Source: a gamma proteobacterium HIMB55 (GTDB lineage Bacteria; Pseudomonadota; Gammaproteobacteria; Pseudomonadales; Halieaceae). Taken from it: 64,000 nt of DNA. Positions 28,741-41,192 of the stretch are shown in pieces. The notes under the pieces are model-generated. The model saw only the letters and a list, made by a program, of their open reading frames with translations. It had not been told where the DNA came from and made no database searches. The DNA is taken from NCBI GenBank assembly GCA_000227505.4, contig AGIF02000001.1, positions 2,438,035 through 2,502,034 of the forward strand. The letters are read 5' to 3'. The first letter of the stretch is position 1; every line of letters starts with the position of its first letter. Both the position numbers and the translations under genes were made by a program.

Positions 28741-29406
28741 CTAAAGCTTCTCGGCTAATTTAACATTTTGATGGGGGTCGGAAGGGTCGCCCAAACCACG
28801 TTTTACACCCTCAAAATCATTGGCGTTCTTGTTCTGGCTCATTTTCCACTTACCCTGAATATCAGTAACGACGACCTCTAAACCGACGATTCCTCGCAGT
28901 TGAGCGTCAACAAACAGCTCAGGCGCATCCGTTACTTGCCATGGCTGTATTCGGTCATTCTCGAGCGTATTGGTCGCGTGACTAACTTGTTTATACAGCC
29001 ACTCGGGAGACTCGTGCAGTACAGGCTTTCCTCGCATCTGCACGATCTCATAGTTCCAGGTAGGTACCACGCGGTGATGTTCTTCTTTTGAGGGATACCA
29101 TGATGGTGTGACGTAATTATTTTCGCCTTGAAAAACAACCAAGCACTCTTCGACCAACGCCAACTGCTTCCAGTGGGGATTGGCTTTGGCCATGTGCGAT
29201 CGCAGGATCACTCGATCGCCATCATTGCTAAAGAAGAAAGGGAGTGGCGACGCTATGGGAAAAGCATTCTTCGCCAGTAAGTCGGGAGGGACTGTTTCTT
29301 TAGAGGCATTTACCTCCGAGGAGATGACTAAGCCAAGCGGGTAGGCTCTGACTAAGTCGGCGATCTTTTGAAGATCGTCTTCCTTAAAAAGTGTGGGTGT
29401 ATACAC
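28741..29406 (-). CDS. PaiB family FMN-binding protein (putative negative transcriptional regulator)
   Basis: 221 aa, the usual PaiB size. MYTPTLFKEDDLQKIADLV at the start, PFFFSNDGDRVILRSHMAKANP, YVTPSWYPSKEEHHRVVPTW and the C-terminal KWKMSQNKNANDFEGVKRGL are all family signatures. In Bacillus, PaiB represses protease and sporulation genes; elsewhere it is an FMN-binding split barrel of unknown role. Confidence 0.88.
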   Translation of the reverse strand: MYTPTLFKEDDLQKIADLVRAYPLGLVISSEVNASKETVPPDLLAKNAFPIASPLPFFFSNDGDRVILRSHMAKANPHWKQLALVEECLVVFQGENNYVTPSWYPSKEEHHRVVPTWNYEIVQMRGKPVLHESPEWLYKQVSHATNTLENDRIQPWQVTDAPELFVDAQLRGIVGLEVVVTDIQGKWKMSQNKNANDFEGVKRGLGDPSDPHQNVKLAEKL

Positions 29407-29444
29407 GGCGCTTTTACTTTCGTACTCGCTTTTGAAAGAGCAGT

Positions 29445-29603
29445 CTAAGTTAACTTCTTATAAACGTTGTTAAGACTGCCCAAGGCAACGGTGGCCAATA
29501 CGGCCAAAATTGGCACGACATTTTGCAGGTCTTCGACGATGGCCACCACCAATATGGCTGCTGCCCAAAAGATCGACTGGCTAATCATTAATTTTTTCTT
29601 CAT
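29445..29603 (-). CDS. Small membrane protein, 52 aa, unknown
   Basis: The ATG at 29603 (MKKKLMISQS) has GGGGGA about 8 nt upstream and is preferred over an upstream in-frame start at 29660. Two hydrophobic stretches (IFWAAAILVVAIVEDL and VVPILAVLATVALG). No family recognised. It lies 53 bp downstream of the 39-codon gene below. Confidence 0.55.
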   Translation of the reverse strand: MKKKLMISQSIFWAAAILVVAIVEDLQNVVPILAVLATVALGSLNNVYKKLT

Positions 29604-29656
29604 GCCTAGTTCCCCCGCTTCAGATTTACTCGCGCCTTTTAGATCACAGCCCGTGA

Positions 29657-29776
29657 TCAATCGGCTTTGTAGTTCTCATCCAAAACACCCTGCTGTTTCA
29701 GATTCTTAATGAGCTTTTCTGTTCGCAGAAATGCTAAGAGTCCAAATACGAATCCAAGAATTCCAAATGTTTCCAT
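29657..29776 (-). CDS. Very small membrane protein, 39 aa
   Basis: ATG at 29774-29776, GGGGTG about 6 nt upstream, stop at 29657-29659. The peptide has one hydrophobic helix (FGILGFVFGLLAFL) followed by a charged tail (RTEKLIKNLKQQGVLDENY). This helix-plus-amphipathic-tail layout is common in small proteins of unknown function. Supported by a ribosome site and sensible composition only. Confidence 0.5.
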   Translation of the reverse strand: METFGILGFVFGLLAFLRTEKLIKNLKQQGVLDENYKAD

Positions 29777-29879
29777 CGAAACACCCCATAGTTGACCGCT
29801 GGTTCTGTGGATGAAGCCGCATGAATCCACGCGAATAACAATCTATCGCTTCGAACTATAACTAAGGCTTCGTAAAGGA

Positions 29880-31700
29880 TTACTCAACCGTGACTGACTT
29901 GGCGAGGTTACGAGGCTTATCAACATCCGTGCCTTTAGCAACGGCAACGTGGTACGACAACAGCTGTAAAACAACCGTGTAGACAATGGGGCCCGCGAGT
30001 TCGGATACCGACGGTACATCGATAACCGTAACACCAGGCCCGCTTTCATAAGCGACGGCTTGATCGGCAAACACGAACAGCTGACCGCCACGTGCTCTTA
30101 CTTCCTCAAGGTTTGATTTCAACTTGTCGAGCAAATCGTCCTTTGGTGCGACAGCGACGACAGGCATCTTGTCATCTACCAAAGCCAGCGGTCCGTGCTT
30201 CAATTCGCCCGCAGGGTAAGCCTCCGCATGGATATAGGAGATCTCTTTGAGTTTGAGGGCGCCTTCCTTGGCAATCGGATGATAGACACCCCGGCCGAGG
30301 AATAAAGCGTGGTCACGTTGAATAAAGTGCGCCGCGGGCGTTTTGATCTTGGCGTCCTGCGCAATCGTCGCTTCAACAGCAGACGGTATCTCGGCAATTG
30401 CTTGCCTCACTAAGGCTTCGTCGAGCATGTTCTTAGATTGGCGACGGGCGATACAGGCCATTAGCACCATGAGAGCTGCTAGCTGGGTGGTGAATGCTTT
30501 TGTCGAGGCAACACCAATCTCAGGCCCGGCCTTGGTTAAGAAAACAAGATCGCTCGCACGAACAATCGCACTGTGATCAACATTGCAGATCGCTAGTTTG
30601 GCGAGTGCGTAATCATCTGGCAGGTGCTTAATCGCCGCCAGGGTGTCGGCGGTTTCACCTGACTGCGAAATTGTTACCACTAGAGTCCCGGGTAGTGCCA
30701 CCGACCGCCGATACCTAAATTCTGACGCCACCTCTACCTGACAAGGCACACCTGCCAACGCCTCGAGCCAATGCCGCGCTACCAGCCCAGCATGGTAGCT
30801 CGTGCCGCAAGCAATAATTTGTACGGCTTGCACCTGATCAAATATCGCGGCTGCGTTGTCACCAAACAGACTGTCGTCGAGCGATTCAAAAGTAAGCGTT
30901 TCTCTCAGTCGATCAGGTTGCTCATAAATCTCCTTGAGCATGTAGTGCTCAAATTCGCCACGATCAGCTTGACCATCGCTGCCAGTGAGGCGCGTTTTTG
31001 ATCGCTCGATGGACTCGCCATGCGCATTGAAGATATCAAAACCCGATGGCCTAAGTACGGCTAGATCACCATCCTCTAAGTAAACAAAGGTGTCTGTTAC
31101 CTGACGGAGGGCGAGCGTGTCTGACCCAGCAAAGGTTTCACCAATGCCAACGCCTAATACGAGTGGACTGCCTTCTCGAGCAACAACAACTTCGTCCTCG
31201 TGCTCGGTATCCACTACAGCAATCGCGTAGGCCCCTTCCAATTGACCAATGGTCTGTCGAACAGCCTCAAAGAGTGAGGCGCCCGAATTAAGCGCTTTAT
31301 GAACGAGATGAACAATGACCTCAGTGTCGGTCTGTGACTGAAATTCTACGCCCTCTGACATCAACGCCTCGCGAAGCGCAGCGTGATTCTCGATGATGCC
31401 GTTGTGGACTAAAGCCACCCGATCACCCGCAAGGTGAGGGTGGGCGTTCGCAGAAGTGGGCTCGCCGTGGGTGGCCCATCGTGTATGCGCGACACCGCGA
31501 CAACCAACGATAGGATTCAGCGCGTTTGCGTCCTCTAGTGCTTGCACTTTACCCGAGTACTTATGGAGCTGAAGCGTCGAGTCGTTGTCGATAAGCGACA
31601 TACCAGCGGAATCATAACCGCGGTATTCGAGTCGTCTGAGACCCTCGAGCAAGATTTCTGAAACCTCTCGTCTGGCAGCAGCTGCCACTATGCCGCACAT
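29880..31700 (-). CDS. glmS: Glutamine-fructose-6-phosphate aminotransferase (isomerizing)
   Basis: 606 aa. Makes glucosamine-6-phosphate, the entry to UDP-GlcNAc, lipopolysaccharide and peptidoglycan. The N-terminus MCGIVAAA exposes the catalytic Cys2 of the glutaminase domain. RWATHGEPTSANAHPH follows. Two SIS domains are marked by ACGTSYHAGLV, VTISQSGETADTLAA, and GRGVYHPIAKEGALKLKE; the C-terminus PRNLAKSVTVE is invariant. It follows glmU by 20 bp. Confidence 0.98.
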   Translation of the reverse strand: MCGIVAAAARREVSEILLEGLRRLEYRGYDSAGMSLIDNDSTLQLHKYSGKVQALEDANALNPIVGCRGVAHTRWATHGEPTSANAHPHLAGDRVALVHNGIIENHAALREALMSEGVEFQSQTDTEVIVHLVHKALNSGASLFEAVRQTIGQLEGAYAIAVVDTEHEDEVVVAREGSPLVLGVGIGETFAGSDTLALRQVTDTFVYLEDGDLAVLRPSGFDIFNAHGESIERSKTRLTGSDGQADRGEFEHYMLKEIYEQPDRLRETLTFESLDDSLFGDNAAAIFDQVQAVQIIACGTSYHAGLVARHWLEALAGVPCQVEVASEFRYRRSVALPGTLVVTISQSGETADTLAAIKHLPDDYALAKLAICNVDHSAIVRASDLVFLTKAGPEIGVASTKAFTTQLAALMVLMACIARRQSKNMLDEALVRQAIAEIPSAVEATIAQDAKIKTPAAHFIQRDHALFLGRGVYHPIAKEGALKLKEISYIHAEAYPAGELKHGPLALVDDKMPVVAVAPKDDLLDKLKSNLEEVRARGGQLFVFADQAVAYESGPGVTVIDVPSVSELAGPIVYTVVLQLLSYHVAVAKGTDVDKPRNLAKSVTVE

Positions 31701-31720
31701 ATCAAACCTCTTTTCTTCAA

Positions 31721-33085
31721 TTAATCTTTGCTGTGCTTTGTCGGGCGTTTCCAGCCTTGAATATTGCGTTGCTTTGCGCGCCCTACTGCAAGCTCTGACT
31801 CCCCGACTTTTGAGGTCACAGTTGAGCCGGCAGCAACAAAGCCGTTGTCTTCAACATTAAGCGGCGCCACCAAGGTGCTGTTAGAGCCAATAAACACATT
31901 TTCACCTAACTCAGTCCGATGCTTGTTAACACCATCATAATTGCAGGTAATGGTACCGGCGCCGATATTTGAGCCTGCACCCACTTCAGCGTCGCCAACA
32001 TAAGCAAGATGGTTTGCCTTGGCGCCCTCACCAAAGTGACTGTTCTTAACTTCAACAAAATTGCCAACCTTGGCTTTGGCAGATAACTCGGCCCCGGGGC
32101 GTAATCGAGCGTAAGGACCGACTTGGCAATCAGCGCCAACGGACGCGCCCTCAATATGAGAGAACGAGCGAATGATTGCCCCTTCGCCAATCGCGCAATC
32201 CTTCAGCACACAGTTGGGTTCGATAACCGCACCGCGAGCGATTTGAACATCACCTTCAATAACCACATTAACGTCAATCGAGACATCTTCACCACAGTCA
32301 AGGCGACCGCGTAAATCAAAACGATGCTTGTCCGACAGTCTCACCCCACTTGCCATCAGTTCTTCAGCCTGTCGAAGCTGCAAAGACCGCTCGAGCGCTT
32401 CGAGCTGAACTCGGTCATTCACGCCTTGCGTTTCAATTTCGTCATCTGTCACGACTACCTCCACCGAATGGCCATCCTGCGCGGCTAAGCCCAGCACATC
32501 AGGCAAATAATACTCACCCTGCGCATTGTCATTGCTCACTCGGGACAACCAGTTGTTCAGATCTTGAGAATTAGCGGCAAGCACGCCTGTATTCACCTCG
32601 CACACTAGAAGCTCGTCTGAGCTCGCATCTTTTTGCTCGACTACCCGAGCGAATGCACCTGTGCCATCTCGAATAACTCGGCCATAGCCATGCGGGTTAT
32701 CCATCGACGCGGCGAGCAAGACGGGGCCCGACTCGGCGGCGGCAACCACTCGCGCAAGTGTACTTACTGACAGTAAGGGCACGTCACCAAAGAGAACAAG
32801 AACGGTACTGCCCGTTTGGCAATGGGGTGCGGCAGCTAGCGTTGCATGGCCGGTTCCCAACTGCTCAGATTGGACATACGAAGTAACGTCGTCGGCTGAA
32901 ATAACTTTGGACACTTGCTCGGCGCCATGCCCAACCACAACATGCAGTTTTTCGGCATCGATGCTGCGCGCAGTATCCAACACGTGATTGATTAAGGGCT
33001 TACCCGCGAGCGTGTGAAGCACCTTGGGTAATGAGGAACGCATGCGCGTACCGCGACCAGCGGCGAGCACGATTACTTCAAGCAT
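31721..33085 (-). CDS. glmU: Bifunctional GlmU (glucosamine-1-P acetyltransferase / UDP-GlcNAc pyrophosphorylase)
   Basis: 454 aa, two domains. The N-terminal uridyltransferase begins VIVLAAGRGTRMRSSLPKVL, with FGDVPLL downstream. The C-terminal left-handed beta helix (about residues 250-440) carries hexapeptide repeats and the acetyltransferase region VGNFVEVKNSHFGEGAKANH plus TITCNYDGVNKHRT. Located between the atp operon and glmS, as in E. coli. Confidence 0.98.
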   Translation of the reverse strand: MLEVIVLAAGRGTRMRSSLPKVLHTLAGKPLINHVLDTARSIDAEKLHVVVGHGAEQVSKVISADDVTSYVQSEQLGTGHATLAAAPHCQTGSTVLVLFGDVPLLSVSTLARVVAAAESGPVLLAASMDNPHGYGRVIRDGTGAFARVVEQKDASSDELLVCEVNTGVLAANSQDLNNWLSRVSNDNAQGEYYLPDVLGLAAQDGHSVEVVVTDDEIETQGVNDRVQLEALERSLQLRQAEELMASGVRLSDKHRFDLRGRLDCGEDVSIDVNVVIEGDVQIARGAVIEPNCVLKDCAIGEGAIIRSFSHIEGASVGADCQVGPYARLRPGAELSAKAKVGNFVEVKNSHFGEGAKANHLAYVGDAEVGAGSNIGAGTITCNYDGVNKHRTELGENVFIGSNSTLVAPLNVEDNGFVAAGSTVTSKVGESELAVGRAKQRNIQGWKRPTKHSKD

Positions 33086-33213
33086 AGTTAACTAGAGTCC
33101 AAAGCACGGGACTGAGAATGTCATAGCATTATGACAACTACTAGTTGTAATAGGTCTCAGAAAAGAACTGGCGACAAAGACGACGAAACCTTCGTTCAGC
33201 CGGAGAAGAAATG

Positions 33214-33235
33214 GCGCGGGCTTAGCGACCCGCGC
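33214..33235 (-). terminator. Possible rho-independent terminator overlapping the atpC stop
   Basis: GCGCGGG and CCCGCGC form a 7-bp GC-rich stem around the TAA stop codon of atpC. On the minus strand it is followed by a moderately T-rich CATTTCTTCTCC. The weak U-tract means termination could be partial. Position is accurate to about 1 base. Confidence 0.45.
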
Positions 33236-33647
33236 GGTTTTTGAGCTTTCTCAGCGTTGCAAGCTGAGCCGCTGCCTCGGCTAGCTGTGCCGATGCGCGA
33301 CCATAGTCCAGCTCACTGCTTTGATTGGCGAGTGCTTCTTCAGCTGCTTTTCGAGCTTCTTCAGCCGCCGCTTCATCGAGGTCATCACCTCGCACAGCAG
33401 TGTTCGCCAAGATCGTTACAACGTCGCCTTGAACTTCGAGATAGCCACCAGAAACGTAATAAACTTCTTCAGCACCACCTTGAGTGACTACACGGACCGA
33501 TCCCGGCGTCAGGTTCGTTAAAAGCGGTGTGTGGCCGTAGGTAATACCAAGCTCACCGTCCGAGCCGTTGGCAACCAACAGCTCGACGAGGCCTGAAAAG
33601 ATTTGAGCTTCTGCGCTAACGATATCGCAGTGAATGGTCAGTGCCAT
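33222..33647 (-). CDS. atpC: ATP synthase epsilon subunit
   Basis: 141 aa. Epsilon links the rotating stalk to catalytic control in F1. N-terminal beta domain ([31 protein letters not shown]) and C-terminal helical hairpin are both present. Last gene of the atp cluster; the stop lies inside a GC-rich inverted repeat. Confidence 0.96.
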   Translation of the reverse strand: MALTIHCDIVSAEAQIFSGLVELLVANGSDGELGITYGHTPLLTNLTPGSVRVVTQGGAEEVYYVSGGYLEVQGDVVTILANTAVRGDDLDEAAAEEARKAAEEALANQSSELDYGRASAQLAEAAAQLATLRKLKNRAGR

Positions 33648-33659
33648 TTACGCCTCCGA

Positions 33660-35108
<1,449 letters not shown>

Positions 35109-35136
35109 CTATAAATCTAAGTTTGCGCTCTCGCGC

Positions 35137-36000
35137 TTATCCAATAGCGGCCGCACCGCCCACAATTTCTGAAAGCTCTTGTGTGATCGCCGCCTGACGT
35201 GCCTTGTTGTAAACCAACTGAAGTTCGTCAATGAGCTCACCCGCGTTATCAGTCGCATTCTTCATCGCGATCATTCGCGCTGCTTGCTCACAAGCACCGT
35301 TTTCGACAACCGCCTGATAAACCAACGCTTCGATATAACGCGCCAAAAGCCCATCGAGCAGCTCACGAGCGTCGGGCTCGTAAATGTAATCCCAATGGTG
35401 CGCATACTGTTCTTGCGCATCAGCTTCCAAGGGCAGCAATTGCTCAACTGTAGGCGACTGGGTCATGGTGTTAACGAAATCGTTAGAAACCAAGTAGAGC
35501 TTATCGATCGTGCCACCCACGTAAGCGTCGAGCATGTGCTTAACGGCACCAATCAATTGCTCAACTGTAGGCTCTTCACCAATATCTCGAACACTGGCGA
35601 CAACGTTGCCACCAACAGAGCCAAAGAAAGCCTGAGCTTTCCCACCGATCAAGCACAAATCAACATCGTGCCCTGCGTCGGCATGCTCTTTCATCGATTG
35701 CAACGCGCGCTTGAACAGGTTGATGTTCAAACCGCCGCAAAGTCCACGATCTGAGGACACGATGACGTAACCTACGCGCTTTACATCACGCTGCTGCATG
35801 TACGCATGGCGGTATTCGGCCGACGCGTTTGCAATATGTCCGATGACAGCACGCATGCGACGGGCGTACGGCTTGCCCACCTCCATGCGGTCTTGCGCGC
35901 GGCGCATTTTACTCGCGGCGACCATTTCCATTGCACTGGTGATCTTCTGAGTACTTTGAATACTCGAGATCTTAGTGCGAATTTCCTTACCAGCTGCCAT
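35137..36000 (-). CDS. atpG: ATP synthase gamma subunit
   Basis: 287 aa central shaft of F1. The N-terminal helix ([20 protein letters not shown]) and the C-terminal helix ([20 protein letters not shown], then [13 protein letters not shown]) form the coiled coil that turns inside the hexamer. [12 protein letters not shown] is the conserved Rossmann-like start. Confidence 0.97.
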   Translation of the reverse strand: MAAGKEIRTKISSIQSTQKITSAMEMVAASKMRRAQDRMEVGKPYARRMRAVIGHIANASAEYRHAYMQQRDVKRVGYVIVSSDRGLCGGLNINLFKRALQSMKEHADAGHDVDLCLIGGKAQAFFGSVGGNVVASVRDIGEEPTVEQLIGAVKHMLDAYVGGTIDKLYLVSNDFVNTMTQSPTVEQLLPLEADAQEQYAHHWDYIYEPDARELLDGLLARYIEALVYQAVVENGACEQAARMIAMKNATDNAGELIDELQLVYNKARQAAITQELSEIVGGAAAIG

Positions 36001-36006
36001 GGCGAA

Positions 36007-37551
36007 TTACCAAGTCTGTGTTGAAACGAAGGTATCTAAACCAGATTTAAACGCCGCCTCGCGATCGTCGTTCCAGTTACCGTCGTTTGCGATTTCCTGC
36101 ATCAGCGCACCGTGCTCGGCGTGCATGTAAGACAATAATGCAGCTTCAAAATCAGCAACTTTCTCGACTTCTACTGCTTTCAAGTAGCCTTCGTTCGCGG
36201 CGTAGAGCAAGAGGCCCATTTCAGCAACCGACTGCGGTGCATATTGCTTCTGCTTCATAAGCTCTGTGACACGCTCACCGTGCTCGAGCTGCGCCTTGGT
36301 AGCTTCATCAAGGTCAGAAGCAAACTGCGAGAACGCTGCAAGTTCGCGGTACTGTGCTAATGCTGTTCGAATACCGCCCGATAGCTTCTTGATGATCTTC
36401 GTCTGTGCGGCACCGCCTACTCGAGATACTGAGATACCCGCGTTCATCGCTGGGCGAATACCTGCGTTGAACATATCTGCTTCGAGGAAGATCTGACCGT
36501 CTGTGATCGAAATTACGTTTGTCGGTACGAACGCAGAAACGTCTCCAGCCTGAGTTTCAATAACTGGCAATGCAGTCAATGAGCCCGTTTGGCCTTTAAC
36601 TTCGCCGTTAGTGAATGCTTCAACGTAATCCGCATTCACACGAGCAGCACGCTCGAGGAGACGCGAGTGCAAGTAGAAAACATCACCAGGATAAGCTTCA
36701 CGGCCGGGCGGACGACGAAGAAGCAGTGAGATCTGGCGATAAGCAACGGCTTGCTTCGACAAATCATCGTAAATAATAAGCGCGTCTTCACCGCGATCAC
36801 GGTAGTACTCACCCATGGTGCAACCAGCAAACGGTGCAAGGAACTGCATCGCAGCAGGGTCGGAAGCGTTAGCCGCAACAACAATCGTGTGGTCCATTGC
36901 ACCGTGCTCTTCGAGCTTGCGCACAACCGACGCAACCGACGACGCCTTCTGTCCAACAGCAACGTAGATACACTTAATGCCTGTACCTTTTTGGTTGATG
37001 ATTGCATCAACCGCAATCGCTGTTTTACCAACCTGACGGTCACCAATGATTAACTCTCGCTGACCTCGACCAATTGGCACCATCGCATCAATTGCTTTCA
37101 AACCAATCTGCACTGGCTGATCAACCGACTGACGTGCGATAACACCGGGAGCGATTTTTTCGATCGCATCAGTCATGGTCGCTTCAATAGCGCCCTTACC
37201 ATCGATTGGATTACCCAAGGCATCGACAACGCGGCCCTGAAGCTCAGGACCAACGGGTACTTCGAGAATTCGTCCAGTACAACGACAGGTCTGACCCTCA
37301 GCGAGCCGCTTGTAATCACCGAGAACTACCGCGCCCACAGAGTCGCGCTCTAGGTTGAGTGCAAGACCAAATACATTGCCCTCGAACTCAATCATCTCGC
37401 CGTACTGAACTTCAGTAAGGCCGTGGATTCGGATAATACCGTCCGTTACCGAGACGATAGTACCTTCGTTTGTCGCCTGTGAAGCAACATCCAGCTGCGA
37501 AATACGCTGCTTGATGATGTCACTGATTTCTGACGGGTTCAGTTGTTGCAT
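36007..37551 (-). CDS. atpA: ATP synthase alpha subunit
   Basis: 514 aa from the ATG at 37551, which has AGAGGAA 7 nt upstream; a TTG at 37569 would overlap atp[18 protein letters not shown] is the typical N-terminus. Walker A is [37 protein letters not shown] and [14 protein letters not shown] are conserved. Confidence 0.98.
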   Translation of the reverse strand: MQQLNPSEISDIIKQRISQLDVASQATNEGTIVSVTDGIIRIHGLTEVQYGEMIEFEGNVFGLALNLERDSVGAVVLGDYKRLAEGQTCRCTGRILEVPVGPELQGRVVDALGNPIDGKGAIEATMTDAIEKIAPGVIARQSVDQPVQIGLKAIDAMVPIGRGQRELIIGDRQVGKTAIAVDAIINQKGTGIKCIYVAVGQKASSVASVVRKLEEHGAMDHTIVVAANASDPAAMQFLAPFAGCTMGEYYRDRGEDALIIYDDLSKQAVAYRQISLLLRRPPGREAYPGDVFYLHSRLLERAARVNADYVEAFTNGEVKGQTGSLTALPVIETQAGDVSAFVPTNVISITDGQIFLEADMFNAGIRPAMNAGISVSRVGGAAQTKIIKKLSGGIRTALAQYRELAAFSQFASDLDEATKAQLEHGERVTELMKQKQYAPQSVAEMGLLLYAANEGYLKAVEVEKVADFEAALLSYMHAEHGALMQEIANDGNWNDDREAAFKSGLDTFVSTQTW

Positions 37552-37565
37552 GACCGGTTCCTCTG

Positions 37566-38102
37566 TCAAGATTTCAACGTAGTCGCAAGCTTGTGCAAGC
37601 GCCCACGAACTGAGCCGTCGATAACCATATCGCCAGCTCTAATAATGGCTCCCCCAATGAGAGAGGGATCTGTTTCCACAGTCATATCGACCGTTTTTCC
37701 GAGCTTCGTTGTCAGTGATGCTGACAGCTGATCTAACGTTGCGCCGGGAACGTCAAATGCGCTCGTTACGGTTACGTTAGCTGCGGCATCAAGCGCTGAT
37801 TTCAGTTCGGCAAAAATGACTGCAACCTCACCAGCTAGCATTAGTCGGTGGTTTTCAGCCATCACTGCGACGAATTGAGCAACACCCGCGGGGATGTCAT
37901 CGCCCAAAACTGCAGCCACGGTGTCCGCACGTTGCGCAGCAGTACTTGCTGGATCGTCCAAAACCTCGGCTACCGTCGGATCAGCCACAACGGCCGCTAG
38001 GGTTTCCAAGGCACCGTGCCATGAATCAACAGCACCATTGTCGACTGCGTACTGAAAGGCAGCGCGAGCGTAAGGTCTTGCCAATGTTGTTGGCTCGATC
38101 AC
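37566..38102 (-). CDS. atpH: ATP synthase delta subunit
   Basis: 178 aa. Delta (OSCP-like) joins the peripheral stalk to F1. [17 protein letters not shown] at the start and [20 protein letters not shown] near the C-terminus are family motifs. It lies 2 bp from atpF and 14 bp from atpA. Confidence 0.96.
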   Translation of the reverse strand: MIEPTTLARPYARAAFQYAVDNGAVDSWHGALETLAAVVADPTVAEVLDDPASTAAQRADTVAAVLGDDIPAGVAQFVAVMAENHRLMLAGEVAVIFAELKSALDAAANVTVTSAFDVPGATLDQLSASLTTKLGKTVDMTVETDPSLIGGAIIRAGDMVIDGSVRGRLHKLATTLKS

Positions 38103-38104
38103 GT

Positions 38105-38575
38105 TTACTGCTCCTTAACCAGCTGCTCTAGAAGTGCAGCGTGCTTATCGGCGTCGATTTCTGCACCCAGCACTTTCTCTGCACCAGCAATCGCAAGTGT
38201 GCTCACCTGCGACAGCAACTGCTCTTTCGCTTGAGCCTTTTCACGCTCAACTTCAGCCGAAGCAAGCTCTTTGACGCGATCAGCCTCTGCAACGGCAGCT
38301 GCTTTTGCTTCATCAACAACGGTCGCTGCGCGCTTATTTGCCGCATCAACGATGGCCGCTGCTTCTTTCTTGGCTTCGGACAAGCGATCTACCGCTTCTT
38401 TCTGTGCCAACTCAAGATCGTGACTTGCACGATCTGCTGCAGCCAGGCCGTCGGCGATCTTTTGTTGACGCTCTTCCATAGCGGCTAAGATCGGTGGCCA
38501 CACGTATCGCATACAAAATGCAACGAACGCGATGAAGGCTACGATCTGTCCGATAATGGTCAGATTAATATTCAC
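38105..38575 (-). CDS. atpF: ATP synthase b subunit
   Basis: 156 aa. N-terminal membrane anchor ([20 protein letters not shown]) followed by [19 protein letters not shown] and a long Ala/Glu/Lys-rich helix that forms the peripheral stalk dimer. Normal length for gamma-proteobacteria. Confidence 0.97.
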   Translation of the reverse strand: MNINLTIIGQIVAFIAFVAFCMRYVWPPILAAMEERQQKIADGLAAADRASHDLELAQKEAVDRLSEAKKEAAAIVDAANKRAATVVDEAKAAAVAEADRVKELASAEVEREKAQAKEQLLSQVSTLAIAGAEKVLGAEIDADKHAALLEQLVKEQ

Positions 38576-38631
38576 AGTATACTCCTGTGGGTTTTACTCA
38601 CGCCGGCTAAGCCGGCGAGGAAAAAGGTTTC

Positions 38632-38868
<237 letters not shown>

Positions 38869-38898
38869 CTATTGAGTCTTAGTATGGAAGGTCAGAAA

Positions 38899-39798
<900 letters not shown>

Positions 39799-39831
39799 TC
39801 AAAAACACGCTTTATACACGTGTCTTATCAA

Positions 39832-40206
39832 TCAATTCTCTTCTCTTGCGGCCAGGTAATAAAAAACCGGACTGCACACCAAAACCGCGATCGCACCCAA
39901 GAATAGCGGCCCGGGCTGCGGATCTTGGGCTCTGGCAAACCAAACCCCAAACAACAATGCACTGAGACTGAATTTCGCTATTCCCAGTAGCGTCGGCGCT
40001 TGCGCACCAAAACGGCTGAACATACTCATTGCTAGCCAAACTTGGGGCCCCGCAATGATGGCCGCCCCTGCACACAGCGCAATCGCAGCGTTAACGCTCG
40101 ATAACATCCATGCACTTATTGCGAGAACCCCAATCACCACGCTCGTATAGGACAGCGCGCGTATTAGGTGATGAGCCAGCTTTTTCCGCGTGTACTCCAC
40201 CGCCAA
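39832..40206 (-). CDS. atpI: ATP synthase assembly protein AtpI
   Basis: 124 aa with about four hydrophobic helices in the position of atpI, just upstream of atpB. AtpI helps c-ring assembly. The family is poorly conserved, so the call leans on position and hydropathy (SYTSVVIGVLAISAWMLSS, LFLGAIAVLVCSPVFYYLA). Confidence 0.85.
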   Translation of the reverse strand: MAVEYTRKKLAHHLIRALSYTSVVIGVLAISAWMLSSVNAAIALCAGAAIIAGPQVWLAMSMFSRFGAQAPTLLGIAKFSLSALLFGVWFARAQDPQPGPLFLGAIAVLVCSPVFYYLAAREEN

Positions 40207-40241
40207 GCACTCCCAGAGCTAAGGGTTCTCAAGCGCGCGCA

Positions 40242-40270
40242 AGTCTATTCGAATTGGGAGGGGGCATCAA
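40242..40270 (-). promoter_or_regulatory. Sigma-70-type promoter upstream of atpI (atp operon)
   Basis: On the minus strand TTGATG (-35) is followed after exactly 17 bp by TAGACT (-10). The atpI start codon is about 36 bp downstream. It sits in the 83-bp gap between parB and atpI. Confidence 0.5.
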
Positions 40271-40289
40271 CAAAGCAAAATGCCAACTT

Positions 40290-41171
40290 TTATTGGATAC
40301 GGCCGAGGATTCCGTCTAGAACGTCAAGGTTGCTGTATTGAATGATGAGTCGTCCACGCCCATTTTTATTTTCAATACTGACTTTTGTACCAAACTGGTC
40401 CGAGAGCTTGCGCTCGAGTCGATCAATATCGGGGTCGGTTTTCACCTCAAGGTCAGAATCCCTCGGGTTTAACAGTGCTTTCACAAGCGCTTCTGTTTGT
40501 CTCACTGATAATTTTGCTTCAGCAACTTTTCGCGCTGCCATGACTTGCTGGCTACCTTCTAGTGCAAGAAGAACTTTTGCATGGCCTGCGTCTATTTGTC
40601 CCGATTCTAATAACTCTGCGGCACCCGACTCCAACGACAAAAGACGAAGAAGGTTGGCAATAACCGGGCGTGATTTACCGACAGCGTTTGCGACTTCCTG
40701 TTGGCTCAGATCAAATTCGCTCTGAAGACGCTTCAAGGCTCGAGCCTCTTCCATAGGGTTGAGGTTTTCGCGTTGTATATTCTCGATGAGCGCCATCGCG
40801 ATGGCTGTTTCATCACTGATGTCTCTCACCAAAGCAGGGATGCTATCCAAGCCTGCTATTTGACTCGCTCGCCAGCGACGCTCACCCGCCACGATTTCAA
40901 ATTGATCCGCTGATATCGATCGAACAACAATGGGCTGCATTACGCCTTGTGCTTTGATGCTTTCAGCCAACTCATTGAGCGCAGCCTCATCGAACTCGAT
41001 TCGGGGCTGATATTTACCGCGCTGTAATTTTTCGAGTCGGATTTGTCTTAACTCACCATCAACAGGCGTAGTCGTTGACGAGGTCGATGTTTCACCGGTT
41101 TTCTGCCTCGTAAGTTCCGTACCTAACAGAGCGTCGAGTCCACGATTGAGCTTTCTTTTCTTCGTCGTCAT
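40290..41171 (-). CDS. parB: Chromosome partitioning protein ParB
   Basis: 293 aa. ParB binds parS, spreads along DNA using CTP, and loads SMC. N-terminus KKRKLNRGLDALLG (ParA-contact region), then the CTP-binding motifs PIVVR and GERRWRASQIAGL, ENIQRENLNPMEEARAL, and a helix-turn-helix (SQQEVANAVGKSRPVIANLL). Two matching parS sites are at 52504 and 53128. Confidence 0.97.
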   Translation of the reverse strand: MTTKKRKLNRGLDALLGTELTRQKTGETSTSSTTTPVDGELRQIRLEKLQRGKYQPRIEFDEAALNELAESIKAQGVMQPIVVRSISADQFEIVAGERRWRASQIAGLDSIPALVRDISDETAIAMALIENIQRENLNPMEEARALKRLQSEFDLSQQEVANAVGKSRPVIANLLRLLSLESGAAELLESGQIDAGHAKVLLALEGSQQVMAARKVAEAKLSVRQTEALVKALLNPRDSDLEVKTDPDIDRLERKLSDQFGTKVSIENKNGRGRLIIQYSNLDVLDGILGRIQ

Positions 41172-41192
41172 ACGAAATACCTTAACAGCGAC

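Noticed and set aside
35179-35754. 191-codon plus-strand frame over atpG
   Set aside because: Shadow of atpG; no plausible start signals.
36636-37046. 136-codon second frame inside atpA on the same strand
   Set aside because: Leu/Arg/Val-biased frame-shifted reading of atpA; no domain.
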